A DNA stretch of 55,682 nucleotides, from NCBI RefSeq assembly GCF_002243175.1, contig NZ_NDYF01000008.1, forward strand, positions 1-55,682, read 5' to 3'. The notes under the pieces are model-generated. The model did not search any database. It saw only the letters and a program-made list of their open reading frames with translations, and had not been told where the DNA came from. Shown piece after piece: positions 6,998 to 15,420 of this stretch; position 1 is the first letter of the stretch, and each line of letters starts with the position of its first letter. Made by a program: the position numbers and the translations under genes. The stretch comes from Finegoldia magna_J. GTDB taxonomy: Bacteria; Bacillota; Clostridia; Tissierellales; Peptoniphilaceae.

Positions 6998-7837
6998 ATG
7001 AGAAAGCAATTTAGATTGATATTCTCATTTGTTTTAGCTTTTTTATTAATTTTTAATGTAAATGCTTTTGCCCAAGATTTGCCGAAATCACCGGATACTT
7101 TTTATCTTGATGAGATGGGTGTGATTAGCCAGGAAGTTAAAGATAAAATAGTTAAGACGAATGTAGAACTTGAGCAAAAAACAGGCTCACAAGTACTTGT
7201 TGTAACCATAAAAGACTTAAAAGGAAGAGATCCTGTTGATTACGGCGTCGATTTGTTTAACAAATGGAAAATCGGAGATGCCACTAAGAAAAATGGGGTA
7301 CTGATTTTATTGTCACAAGATTTAAATGAACCTAAAGGTCGTAATCGTCACATCAATATCATTACAGGTTATGGAATTGAAGGAAGACTTAACGATGGTA
7401 AGGTTGGTAGAATAATTGATGAATATATGCTTGATGATTTAAAAGACGGTAATTATTCTAACGCTTTACAAGAAGGATTCAATGCAGTTGTCAGTGAAGT
7501 TGCTGCTGAGTATGATGTTGAATTAACTGGGGATTTTGACAAATATCAAAAAAATTTAAACAGAAAAACAGATCCACAAGTTTTTAATGCTGTACTAAGA
7601 ATGGTAATAATTCTGCTTGTTTTGTACTTTATCTCAAGAAATAATCGTAGAAATAATAGATACAGAGGCAGAAGACGTGGTGGTACAATATTCTTCCCTG
7701 GATTTGGAGGAGGATTCGATGACGATGACTTCGGCGGATTCGGCGGAGGTTTTGGCGGCGGATCTTCTGGAGGATTCGGTGGATTCTCTGGAGGAGGAGG
7801 CTCGTCCGGAGGCGGAGGAGCGGGAAGAAGCTTTTAA
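6998..7837 (+). CDS. TPM-domain (YgcG-like) membrane protein with Gly-rich tail
   Basis: 279 aa. A signal peptide (1-25, cut after AFA) leads into an extracytoplasmic TPM domain (about 30-170). A second hydrophobic segment lies near 190-207, then a short basic stretch and a low-complexity tail of Gly, Phe, Ser and Asp (225-279) ending in GRSF. The TPM fold has been linked to phosphatase activity and photosystem repair in plants; its bacterial role is not known. It follows lemA by 12 bases in the usual pair. The Gly-rich tail is normal for the family. Confidence 0.88.
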   Translation: MRKQFRLIFSFVLAFLLIFNVNAFAQDLPKSPDTFYLDEMGVISQEVKDKIVKTNVELEQKTGSQVLVVTIKDLKGRDPVDYGVDLFNKWKIGDATKKNGVLILLSQDLNEPKGRNRHINIITGYGIEGRLNDGKVGRIIDEYMLDDLKDGNYSNALQEGFNAVVSEVAAEYDVELTGDFDKYQKNLNRKTDPQVFNAVLRMVIILLVLYFISRNNRRNNRYRGRRRGGTIFFPGFGGGFDDDDFGGFGGGFGGGSSGGFGGFSGGGGSSGGGGAGRSF

Positions 7838-7846
7838 TCAAATTTA

Positions 7847-7882
7847 TGAAATACTCTCAATTTATTTTGAGAGTATTTTTTT
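7847..7882 (+). terminator. terminator after the lemA-TPM unit
   Basis: A perfect 12-bp hairpin AAATACTCTCAA/TTGAGAGTATTT is followed by seven Ts. Confidence 0.9.
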
Positions 7883-7915
7883 ACGAAAATTTAGTAAAAT
7901 ATTTTTAACTTTTTG

Positions 7916-7944
7916 TTTAGTTTTGTATGCTTTTATGTTATAAT
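7916..7944 (+). promoter_or_regulatory. promoter of the regulator-potABCD operon
   Basis: An extended -10 element TGTTATAAT (7936-7944) has TTTAGT (7916-7921) 17 bases upstream of the TATAAT. The TSS is expected near 7951, giving a leader of about 30 bases. Confidence 0.6.
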
Positions 7945-7979
7945 ACTTTTGGTTTAATATTTTAAGTAAGGAGATAGTA

Positions 7980-8519
7980 ATGGAAATAGGAGAAAAAATA
8001 AGATCATTGAGGTTAAAACTTGGATTGACCCAAGAAGAATTGGCAGAAAGGTCTGATTTGACAAAAGGTTTCATATCACAATTAGAGAGAGATTTGACAA
8101 GTCCTTCTGTAGATTCACTTAATGACTTATTAAATGCATTAGGAACTGATATGGCAACTTTTTTTATGGATAAGCCCTCAGTAAAAGAGATTTTCACAAA
8201 AGACGACTATCAATCAAGTGAAGATTTGAGCATGAATTCTACTATTACATGGCTAGTTCCAAAATCTCAGGTAAACACTATGGAACCTGTTATAATTACG
8301 CTTAATCAAAAAGGAGAAACTAAAGAATACAATCCATTTGAAGGCGAAGAGTTTGGGTATGTACTTGAGGGAAGTTGCAACATTTATCTCGACAATGAAA
8401 TATATAAACTAAACAAAGGTGATTGTTTTTACACGAAGTGCAATAAAACTAGAATGTTAGAAAATAATGGCACAAAAATCTGCAAGGTGATATGGGTTAT
8501 GTCACCACCAAATTTTTAG
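7980..8519 (+). CDS. XRE-family regulator with C-terminal cupin domain
   Basis: 179 aa. An N-terminal helix-turn-helix (about 7-60, with GLTQEELAERSDLTKGFISQ-type spacing) is followed by a linker and a small cupin barrel (about 110-178) that probably binds the effector. Regulators of this form, related to PuuR, precede potABCD in many Firmicutes and are thought to sense polyamines. AAGGAG lies just before ATG. potA starts 12 bases downstream, so it is cotranscribed and likely self-regulating. Confidence 0.88.
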   Translation: MEIGEKIRSLRLKLGLTQEELAERSDLTKGFISQLERDLTSPSVDSLNDLLNALGTDMATFFMDKPSVKEIFTKDDYQSSEDLSMNSTITWLVPKSQVNTMEPVIITLNQKGETKEYNPFEGEEFGYVLEGSCNIYLDNEIYKLNKGDCFYTKCNKTRMLENNGTKICKVIWVMSPPNF

Positions 8520-8531
8520 GGGGAATGTTTA

Positions 8532-9578
8532 ATGGATAATATCATTGAATTAATCGGTATTAATAAATCTTTTGAAGATGAACATATTTTAAAAGATTTG
8601 AATCTTTACATTAGAAATAAAGAATTTTTGACATTATTGGGACCATCAGGTTGTGGGAAAACTACGACTTTGCGATTAATTGCTGGATTTGAAACTCCAG
8701 ATACTGGGAAAATTATTTTTGAAGGTAAAGACATAAGTCATATTGCACCTTATAAGAGAAATGTGAACACCGTTTTTCAAAAATACGCTCTATTTCCTAA
8801 TATGAATGTATTCGAAAACATCGCTTTTGGTTTGAGAATCAAAAAAATGAACGAAAAATTAATCAGAGAAAAAGTAACAGAAGTTTTGAAGCTTGTAAAT
8901 TTGTCTGGTTTTGAAAAAAGAAAAATAAATAATTTGAGTGGTGGACAACAACAAAGGATTGCTATAGCTAGAGCATTGGTCAACGAACCTAGTGTTTTGT
9001 TGCTAGATGAACCATTGGGTGCATTGGATTTGAAGTTGAGAAAAGGAATGCAAAATGAACTCAAAAATATTCAAGAAAGAATTGGAATTACATTTGTTTA
9101 TGTAACTCACGATCAAGAAGAAGCTTTAACTATGAGCGATACTATTGTTGTTATGGATAATGGTATAATTCAACAAATAGGAACTCCAGAAGATATCTAC
9201 AATGAGCCTAAGAATGAGTTTGTAGCTAAATTTATTGGCGAAAGTAACATAATTGACGGAGTATTTTTGGAAGATTGCATGGTTGAATTCTCCAATCATA
9301 AATGGAAGTGTGTGGATAAAGGTTTTGCGAAAAACGAAAGTGTCCAAGTGGTTATTAGACCAGAAGATGTGGAGATAGTTGCTCCAGAAAAAGGACAAAT
9401 CAAAGGCACAGTTATAAGCGACAGATTTAAAGGAATTCACTACGAAATGTTTGTGGATACTGGAGATTTCAAATACAAAGCCCAATCAACTATCAACAAG
9501 CCTCAAGGAAGTATGGTAGGAATTAACATTGATCCAGATAATATTCATATTATGAAGAGGTGCGGCAATGAAGCTTAA
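8532..9578 (+). CDS. potA: spermidine/putrescine ABC transporter ATPase
   Basis: 348 aa. Walker A GPSGCGKTT near residue 38, signature LSGGQQQR, Walker B LLLDEPLGALD and the switch His in VTHDQEEA are all intact. A C-terminal TOBE-like domain (about 240-348) identifies the CUT1/PotA type of importer ATPase. It powers polyamine uptake with PotB, PotC and PotD encoded directly downstream. potB starts 11 bases before its stop, indicating coupling. Confidence 0.95.
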   Translation: MDNIIELIGINKSFEDEHILKDLNLYIRNKEFLTLLGPSGCGKTTTLRLIAGFETPDTGKIIFEGKDISHIAPYKRNVNTVFQKYALFPNMNVFENIAFGLRIKKMNEKLIREKVTEVLKLVNLSGFEKRKINNLSGGQQQRIAIARALVNEPSVLLLDEPLGALDLKLRKGMQNELKNIQERIGITFVYVTHDQEEALTMSDTIVVMDNGIIQQIGTPEDIYNEPKNEFVAKFIGESNIIDGVFLEDCMVEFSNHKWKCVDKGFAKNESVQVVIRPEDVEIVAPEKGQIKGTVISDRFKGIHYEMFVDTGDFKYKAQSTINKPQGSMVGINIDPDNIHIMKRCGNEA

Positions 9579-10377
9579 GAAATTATCCATTCCTTACGCT
9601 ATTTGGATACTATTTTTCATTGTATTTCCGTTGTTTCTTATAATTTATTATTCAGTTACAACTGGATCATTGAGAGATTTTTCTAATCCACAATTTTCGC
9701 TTGAATACTTTCACAGATTTTTTACATCAAAATATGTAAAAGTACTTTTGAATTCAATAAGATTGGCATTTATAAGTACAGTAATTTGTTTGCTGATAGG
9801 TTATCCAACAGCTTATTTTATCAGTAAAGTAGACAAAAAATACAAAGCTGTGTTGATGCTTATGATAGTTATTCCAATGTGGATGAACTTTTTGTTGAGA
9901 ACTTATGCGTGGATTATTTTAACTGGTAAAAACGGGATAATCAACAGTATGTTGATACATTTTGGTTTTTCTCCAATTAAAATGCTTTACACTGAAGGAG
10001 CTATTTTAATGGGGATGGTTTACAATTTCTTACCTTTTATGATACTTCCTATTTTCTCAATATTAGACAAATCAGATTATTCACTAGTAGAAGCAAGTTA
10101 CGATTTGGGAGCATCTAAGTTGCAAACTTTTTTAAGAGTAGTGTTTCCGATGAGTTTGCCTGGAGTTATTACGGGAATTACAATGGTGTTTATTCCTGCT
10201 ATATCTACATTTGAAATATCTGCGTTACTTGGTGGTAACAAATACAATTTGATTGGTAATATAATTGAGCATCAATTCAGAATAGCAGGAAACTGGCATT
10301 ACGGTAGTGCAATTTCTGTAGTGCTTATCATTATGATTTTAATTTCATTAGCTTTTACGAATGAGAAGGGAGAATAA
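9568..10377 (+). CDS. potB: spermidine/putrescine ABC transporter permease
   Basis: 269 aa, about six membrane helices. The EAA loop (EASYDLGASKLQTFLRVVFP-like, near residues 175-195) is the docking site for PotA. The N-terminus is short and hydrophobic without a cleavable signal. AGAGGTG precedes ATG inside the end of potA. Confidence 0.94.
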   Translation: MKLKKLSIPYAIWILFFIVFPLFLIIYYSVTTGSLRDFSNPQFSLEYFHRFFTSKYVKVLLNSIRLAFISTVICLLIGYPTAYFISKVDKKYKAVLMLMIVIPMWMNFLLRTYAWIILTGKNGIINSMLIHFGFSPIKMLYTEGAILMGMVYNFLPFMILPIFSILDKSDYSLVEASYDLGASKLQTFLRVVFPMSLPGVITGITMVFIPAISTFEISALLGGNKYNLIGNIIEHQFRIAGNWHYGSAISVVLIIMILISLAFTNEKGE

Positions 10378-10378
10378 A

Positions 10379-11152
10379 ATGAAAGAATTTTTCAAGAAAT
10401 TTTACTTAGCATTGGTGTTTTTGTTTCTTTACGGACCAATTGCTGTATTAATGGTATTTTCATTTAACGATTCTCGTTTGAAGGGAAGCTGGGTTGGATT
10501 TACGTTCAAATGGTACAAGGAATTATTGCACAACGAAGAAATCTTGTCTTCTTTTAAAACCACAATATTAATTGCAATATTAGCTACAATAATTGCAACA
10601 ATTTTAGGAACAATAGCAGCAATAGGAATTTATTATTTGAGAGGATACAAGAAAACTTTGCTTTTAAATATGAATTATCTTCCAGTTTTAAATCCTGATA
10701 TAGTGACGGCAGTAAGTTTGATGGTAATATTTAACTTGATGAATTTTCCATTCGGATTTTTCACGATGTTATTATCACACATAACATTTACAACTCCATA
10801 TGTAATACTTGCAGTGTTGCCGAAATTATCGCAGATGAATAAGTTCTTGCCAGAGGCTGCTATGGATATGGGAGCGACACCTTTTTATACTTTGAGAAAA
10901 GTTGTACTTCCTGAAATAAAAACGGGCGTATTTTCAGGAAGCTTGTTGGCATTTACACTTAGTATTGATGATTTTGTAATAAGCTTCTTCACGACAGGTC
11001 ATGGCGTGTCAAACTTATCAGTTACTGTGTATTCTATGGCAAAGAAAGGCGTAAATCCAGCAATTAATGCGTTGAGTACAATCATGTTTTTGGTAATGGT
11101 TATTCTGTTGTTGATTCTTCACAAGAGAACAAATCTATTGGAGGAATTGTAG
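10379..11152 (+). CDS. potC: spermidine/putrescine ABC transporter permease
   Basis: 257 aa from ATG 10379, chosen because GAAGGGAG (10365-10372) sits 6 bases upstream. An in-frame upstream ATG at 10361 would place the RBS inside the gene. About six membrane helices and an EAA loop (EAAMDMGATPFYTLRKVVLP) are seen. It forms the heterodimeric channel with PotB. potD starts just after its stop. Confidence 0.93.
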   Translation: MKEFFKKFYLALVFLFLYGPIAVLMVFSFNDSRLKGSWVGFTFKWYKELLHNEEILSSFKTTILIAILATIIATILGTIAAIGIYYLRGYKKTLLLNMNYLPVLNPDIVTAVSLMVIFNLMNFPFGFFTMLLSHITFTTPYVILAVLPKLSQMNKFLPEAAMDMGATPFYTLRKVVLPEIKTGVFSGSLLAFTLSIDDFVISFFTTGHGVSNLSVTVYSMAKKGVNPAINALSTIMFLVMVILLLILHKRTNLLEEL

Positions 11153-11153
11153 G

Positions 11154-12179
11154 ATGAGAAAATTTTTATTATTTTTATTAACTATATTGGTTTTAACTTC
11201 TTGCTCCAAAGATGAATCAAATGTTTTGTATGTGTACAATTGGGGAGAATACATCGAACCGGCTTTGATAGAAAAGTTTGAAAAAGAAACGGGAATTAAA
11301 GTAATCTATGACACTTTTGAGCAAAACGAAGATATGTATATGAAAGTAAAAGAAGGAGGCAACAATTACGACGTTGTGGTTCCTTCAGACTACATGGCTG
11401 AAAAAATGATTAAACAAGGAATGCTTGAAAAAATTGATTACAGCAAAATTCCAAATTTCAAATACATCGATAAGAGGTTTAGAAATTTGGATTACGATCC
11501 CAAAAACGAATACACAGTTCCGTATATGTGGGGAACTGTCGGAATTCTTTACAATAAAAATAAAGTTAAAGACAATGTTGATAGCTGGAATATTTTGTGG
11601 GATGAAAAATACAAGGACAACATCATAATGATGAACTCCACAAGAGACACTCTAGGAGTAGCTTTGAAAAGATTAGGATATTCAATGAATTCTAGAAATG
11701 AAAAAGAGCTTGAACAAGCAAAAGAGTCATTGATAAAACAAAAAGATATTGTTCTTGCTTATCTTGTAGATGAAACCAAAAATCAAATGGTCAATGAAGA
11801 AGCAGATATTGCAGTAATGTATTCAGGTGATGCAATCGTCGCTAAAGGTGAAAATGAAAACTTGGAATATGTAATTCCAAAAGAAGGATCAAACTTGTGG
11901 TTTGATACGTTGGCAATTTTGAAAAATGCAAAGCACAAGGAAAATGCTGAAAAATTTATTAATTTTATGACAGATCCCGAGAATGCAAAATTAAATGCAG
12001 AATACATTGGTTATTCACTTCCATCAACAGAAGCAAAAAAACTTTTGGACAAAGAAGTTCAAGATGATGCTACAGCTTATCCTGATTTATCAAAGCATAA
12101 AAATATGGAAATATTTAAAGACCCATCAGACTTTGTCGAAAAATACGACGATATATGGGCGGATATAAAAGCAAATTAA
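11154..12179 (+). CDS. potD: polyamine-binding lipoprotein
   Basis: 341 aa. The signal peptide ends in a lipobox LTSC (Cys17), so the mature protein is lipid-anchored outside the membrane. VYNWGEYIEP and the following EKFEKETGIKV are the classic PotD/PotF opening. Aromatic residues expected in the polyamine pocket (YNWGEY, MWGT, WFD) are present. It delivers spermidine or putrescine to PotBC. It is the last gene of the operon, followed by a terminator. Confidence 0.95.
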   Translation: MRKFLLFLLTILVLTSCSKDESNVLYVYNWGEYIEPALIEKFEKETGIKVIYDTFEQNEDMYMKVKEGGNNYDVVVPSDYMAEKMIKQGMLEKIDYSKIPNFKYIDKRFRNLDYDPKNEYTVPYMWGTVGILYNKNKVKDNVDSWNILWDEKYKDNIIMMNSTRDTLGVALKRLGYSMNSRNEKELEQAKESLIKQKDIVLAYLVDETKNQMVNEEADIAVMYSGDAIVAKGENENLEYVIPKEGSNLWFDTLAILKNAKHKENAEKFINFMTDPENAKLNAEYIGYSLPSTEAKKLLDKEVQDDATAYPDLSKHKNMEIFKDPSDFVEKYDDIWADIKAN

Positions 12180-12185
12180 ACTTAG

Positions 12186-12217
12186 AAAGTGCAAGAGATT
12201 TACTTTTGCACTTTTTT
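12186..12217 (+). terminator. terminator of the pot operon
   Basis: The hairpin AAAGTGCAA/TTGCACTTT is followed by a run of Ts, 6 bases after the potD stop. Confidence 0.9.
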
Positions 12218-12226
12218 CATTTGAGA

Positions 12227-12255
12227 TTGAATAATAAACGGATTTTTCATATAAT
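12227..12255 (+). promoter_or_regulatory. uppP promoter
   Basis: TTGAAT (12227-12232), a 17-base spacer and TATAAT (12250-12255) lie 28 bases before the uppP start. Confidence 0.75.
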
Positions 12256-12282
12256 ATGAGTAGTTAAGAAATTGGAGGAAAT

Positions 12283-13116
12283 ATGTTTATAGAAATATTA
12301 AAAGTTATTCTTTTGGGAATTATAGAAGGAATAACAGAATGGTTGCCAGTTAGTTCAACTGGTCATATTTTATTATTAGACGAATTTATAAAACTGAATA
12401 TGTCAGATGCTTTCAAATCAATGTTTACAGTTGTAATTCAATTGGGAGCAATCTTGGCAGTTGTAGTAATTTATTGGAACAAAGTGTGGCCATTTAAAAA
12501 AGGTCAAACTCATCTTATATCTATTAGTAAAAGCAAAATGATAATGTGGGCAAAAATAATTGTTGCATGTATTCCTGCAGCTATTATTGGTATTAAATTC
12601 GATGATTTTATCGAAGAACACTTTTATAATTATTTTGTAATTTCATTAGCACTAATAATTTTCGGTATTCTTTTTATTATAATTGAAAATAAAAACAAAG
12701 AATCACACAAAAAATTAGTCGATAGTATCGATAAAATTACTTACAAACAAGCTTTTATAGTAGGATTATTCCAAGTAATTGCAGCGATATTCCCAGGTAC
12801 ATCACGTTCGGGAGCTACGATTTTGGGAGGTATTGCCATAGGATTATCCAGAACAGTTGCAGCTGAATTTACATTTTTCTTGGCAATTCCAACAATGTTT
12901 GGAGCAAGTTTACTAAAACTTGTGAAATTTGGATTTAGTTTTACAGCAATGGAAGCATTCGTTTTATTATTGGGAACTGCAGTTAGCTTCATTGTATCTG
13001 TAATTACAATTAAATTCTTGATGAATTACATCAAAAACAATGATTTCAAAGTGTTCGGTTATTACAGAATAGCTCTTGGTGTATTGGTTCTAATTTATTT
13101 CGGACTAATCAGATAG
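12283..13116 (+). CDS. uppP: undecaprenyl-diphosphatase
   Basis: 277 aa polytopic protein. The two family signatures are intact: EWLPVSSTGH near residue 20 and PGTSRSGAT near 170. UppP (BacA) dephosphorylates undecaprenyl pyrophosphate on the outer face of the membrane, recycling the lipid carrier for cell-wall and surface-glycan synthesis; overproduction gives bacitracin resistance. It has a GGAGG site, its own promoter, and appears monocistronic. Confidence 0.95.
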   Translation: MFIEILKVILLGIIEGITEWLPVSSTGHILLLDEFIKLNMSDAFKSMFTVVIQLGAILAVVVIYWNKVWPFKKGQTHLISISKSKMIMWAKIIVACIPAAIIGIKFDDFIEEHFYNYFVISLALIIFGILFIIIENKNKESHKKLVDSIDKITYKQAFIVGLFQVIAAIFPGTSRSGATILGGIAIGLSRTVAAEFTFFLAIPTMFGASLLKLVKFGFSFTAMEAFVLLLGTAVSFIVSVITIKFLMNYIKNNDFKVFGYYRIALGVLVLIYFGLIR

Positions 13117-13119
13117 TTG

Positions 13120-13128
13120 TGATATAAT
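13120..13128 (+). promoter_or_regulatory. extended -10 promoter element before pcrA
   Basis: TGATATAAT lies 3 bases after the uppP stop. It would start a short transcript near 13135 that contains the hairpin GGAATAG/TTATTCC (13138-13157) and runs into the terminator at 13197-13224. Confidence 0.45.
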
Positions 13129-13196
13129 AATTAGAAGGAATAGTTGCAATTATTCCTAAATGAACATTAGAAAACATAGACGAATATATATTTGAA

Positions 13197-13224
13197 AAAA
13201 TAAGTTGTAGCGACTTATTTTTTT
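13197..13224 (+). terminator. terminator/attenuator between uppP and pcrA
   Basis: The hairpin AAATAAGT/ACTTATTT is followed by Ts and ends only about 10 bases before the pcrA RBS. It ends the uppP transcript and may attenuate pcrA. Confidence 0.7.
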
Positions 13225-13245
13225 ATTGATACATAAGGAGTTATG

Positions 13246-15420
13246 ATGAATTTAGATAATTTAAATGACAGACAAAGAGAAGCAGTCGAAAATACAGATG
13301 GTCCTATGTTGATATTGGCAGGAGCAGGAAGTGGGAAGACAAAAGTTTTGACTACAAAAATTGCATATTGTTTGGAAAAAGGATTGTGTTCAAAATACGA
13401 GATTTTGGCAATTACCTTTACAAACAAAGCTGCCAAAGAAATGAAAGAAAGGGTCGAAAATATCCTTCAAGAAAACGTAGACAGCATGTGGATAGGAACA
13501 TTCCATGCAATTTGTTCTAGAATTTTGAGAGTAGAGATAGAAAGAATTGGCTTCGAAAGAAACTTTACAGTTTATGACAGAGCCGATCAGATCTCTCTTG
13601 TAAAAGAATGTTTGAAGGATATGGGTGTGGATCCTAAAAATGTAGAAATCAAAAACGAAATTAATACAATTTCTAGATTAAAAAACGCTGGGGCTACAGA
13701 AAAAAATATCGACAAAGAAGATTTTGATATTAGTCTAAGTACTTTTACTATGGAATTATTCCAAAAATACGAACACAAACTAAAAAGATACAATTCATTG
13801 GATTTTGATGATTTGATTGTGAAGACTAATTTGTTGTTCGAAGAAAATCCAGATTTAAGAGAAAAATATTCTGACAGATTTAAGTATGTATTTGTCGATG
13901 AATACCAAGACACTAACGATACACAATACAAGTTAATCAAAAATTTGGTTTCAAAAAACGATAATATTTGTTGTGTAGGAGATTCTGATCAATCAATTTA
14001 CGGTTGGAGAGGAGCAAACATTCAAAACATTCAAAATTTTGAAAAAGATTTTAAGAATGCTAAAGTTATTTTATTGGAACAAAATTATCGTTCTACACAA
14101 CCTATTTTGGATTTGGCAAACACGGTGATTAAAAACAATTCACTTAGAAAAGACAAGAATTTGTGGACTGCAAAAAACGAAGGAGATATGCCGATTTATA
14201 GAAGAATGTATTCTGATATAGATGAGGCAGAACAAGTGGTTCAATGGATTGAGCAAGAAAGATACAGACAAAACCCATACGAAGAAATGGCGATTTTGTA
14301 CAGAACCAATGCACAATCTAGACTTTTTGAAGAAAGATTGAATAGACTAGGAATTCCTAATAGAGTTGTAGGTGGATTGAAATTCTACGATAGAAAAGAA
14401 ATCAAAGATTGCGTTAGCTATCTTAGAATTGTTGAAAATTTGAATGACAATATGGCATTAAATAGAATTATCAATGAGCCGAAAAGAGGAATTGGTAAAA
14501 CAACTATGGATAAGTTGTTGCAATGTTCGCAATCAAGAGGAATTAGTATGATGGAATACATCAAAAATACAGATCTTCCTGATTTTTCAAATGCTACAGC
14601 GAAAAAGCTTCAAGAGTTTTATTATTTAATTAAAAGCTTTCCAAAAGATGATTTGAATGTTGCAGAACTTATGGAATATATTCTGGACAAAACAGGATAC
14701 AGAGCTAATCTTGAAAAATCAAATAATAGAGATGATAAGACGAGGTTGGAAAATATTGACGAATACATTTCATCTTTATATCAATTTGTTCAAGATAATC
14801 CTGATAAAAACTTGAGAGAATATTTGGAAACTTCATCACTTATGACCGATTTAGATAAAACTGATGATAATACAAAAGGTGTATCGATGATGACAATCCA
14901 TGCGGCAAAAGGATTGGAGTTTGATGTTGTATTTTTCACTGGTCTAGAAGAAGGTACTATTCCATCAAGAGTTGATGAAGATGTAGAAGAAGAGAGAAGA
15001 TTGTGCTACGTTGCAATCACAAGGGCAAGGAAAAAATTGTACATTACAAGTGTGCAATCGAGAAGAAGATTTAATGAATTTCAAACAAAAGCTGAATCGA
15101 GGTTTATAGAGGAAATGGAAAACAAATACAAAGACGAATCTCCTAATAAAGAGGTTAGTTTTAGAGAATCGTTCAACACTAAAGTAGTTGATGATTACAG
15201 AACAGAAGCATCAGCTTCAATCACTAAAAAACAAAATACTGTTACTAAAAACAATGAAAAGTACAGAGCTGGAGACAAGGTTTCACACAAAAAGTTCGGA
15301 ACTGGTGTAATCGTCGGAATTGTTGAAAAAGAAAACGGTGATGAATTGACGATTAATTTCGACAAAAAAGGCTTGAAGAAACTAAATTCATCACTAGCAC
15401 CACTAACAAGGGTTGAATAA
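13246..15420 (+). CDS. pcrA: ATP-dependent DNA helicase PcrA (UvrD family)
   Basis: 724 aa. An SF1A helicase with Walker A GAGSGKT (25-31), motif II VDEYQD, motif III GDSDQSIYGWRGA and motif VI VAITRARKKLY. A C-terminal tudor-like domain (YRAGDKVSHKKFGTG) for RNA polymerase binding is present. It is a 3'-5' helicase for repair, replication restart and removal of transcription conflicts. ATG 13246 is preferred because AAGGAG (13235-13240) is 5 bases upstream; ATG 13243 is only 2 bases away. The stop overlaps the ligA start (TAATG), the conserved pcrA-ligA order. Confidence 0.96.
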   Translation: MNLDNLNDRQREAVENTDGPMLILAGAGSGKTKVLTTKIAYCLEKGLCSKYEILAITFTNKAAKEMKERVENILQENVDSMWIGTFHAICSRILRVEIERIGFERNFTVYDRADQISLVKECLKDMGVDPKNVEIKNEINTISRLKNAGATEKNIDKEDFDISLSTFTMELFQKYEHKLKRYNSLDFDDLIVKTNLLFEENPDLREKYSDRFKYVFVDEYQDTNDTQYKLIKNLVSKNDNICCVGDSDQSIYGWRGANIQNIQNFEKDFKNAKVILLEQNYRSTQPILDLANTVIKNNSLRKDKNLWTAKNEGDMPIYRRMYSDIDEAEQVVQWIEQERYRQNPYEEMAILYRTNAQSRLFEERLNRLGIPNRVVGGLKFYDRKEIKDCVSYLRIVENLNDNMALNRIINEPKRGIGKTTMDKLLQCSQSRGISMMEYIKNTDLPDFSNATAKKLQEFYYLIKSFPKDDLNVAELMEYILDKTGYRANLEKSNNRDDKTRLENIDEYISSLYQFVQDNPDKNLREYLETSSLMTDLDKTDDNTKGVSMMTIHAAKGLEFDVVFFTGLEEGTIPSRVDEDVEEERRLCYVAITRARKKLYITSVQSRRRFNEFQTKAESRFIEEMENKYKDESPNKEVSFRESFNTKVVDDYRTEASASITKKQNTVTKNNEKYRAGDKVSHKKFGTGVIVGIVEKENGDELTINFDKKGLKKLNSSLAPLTRVE

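Noticed and set aside
13160..13195. 11-codon leader peptide ahead of pcrA
   Set aside because: A short frame from ATG 13160 exists but there is no RBS, and no run of regulatory codons is seen.
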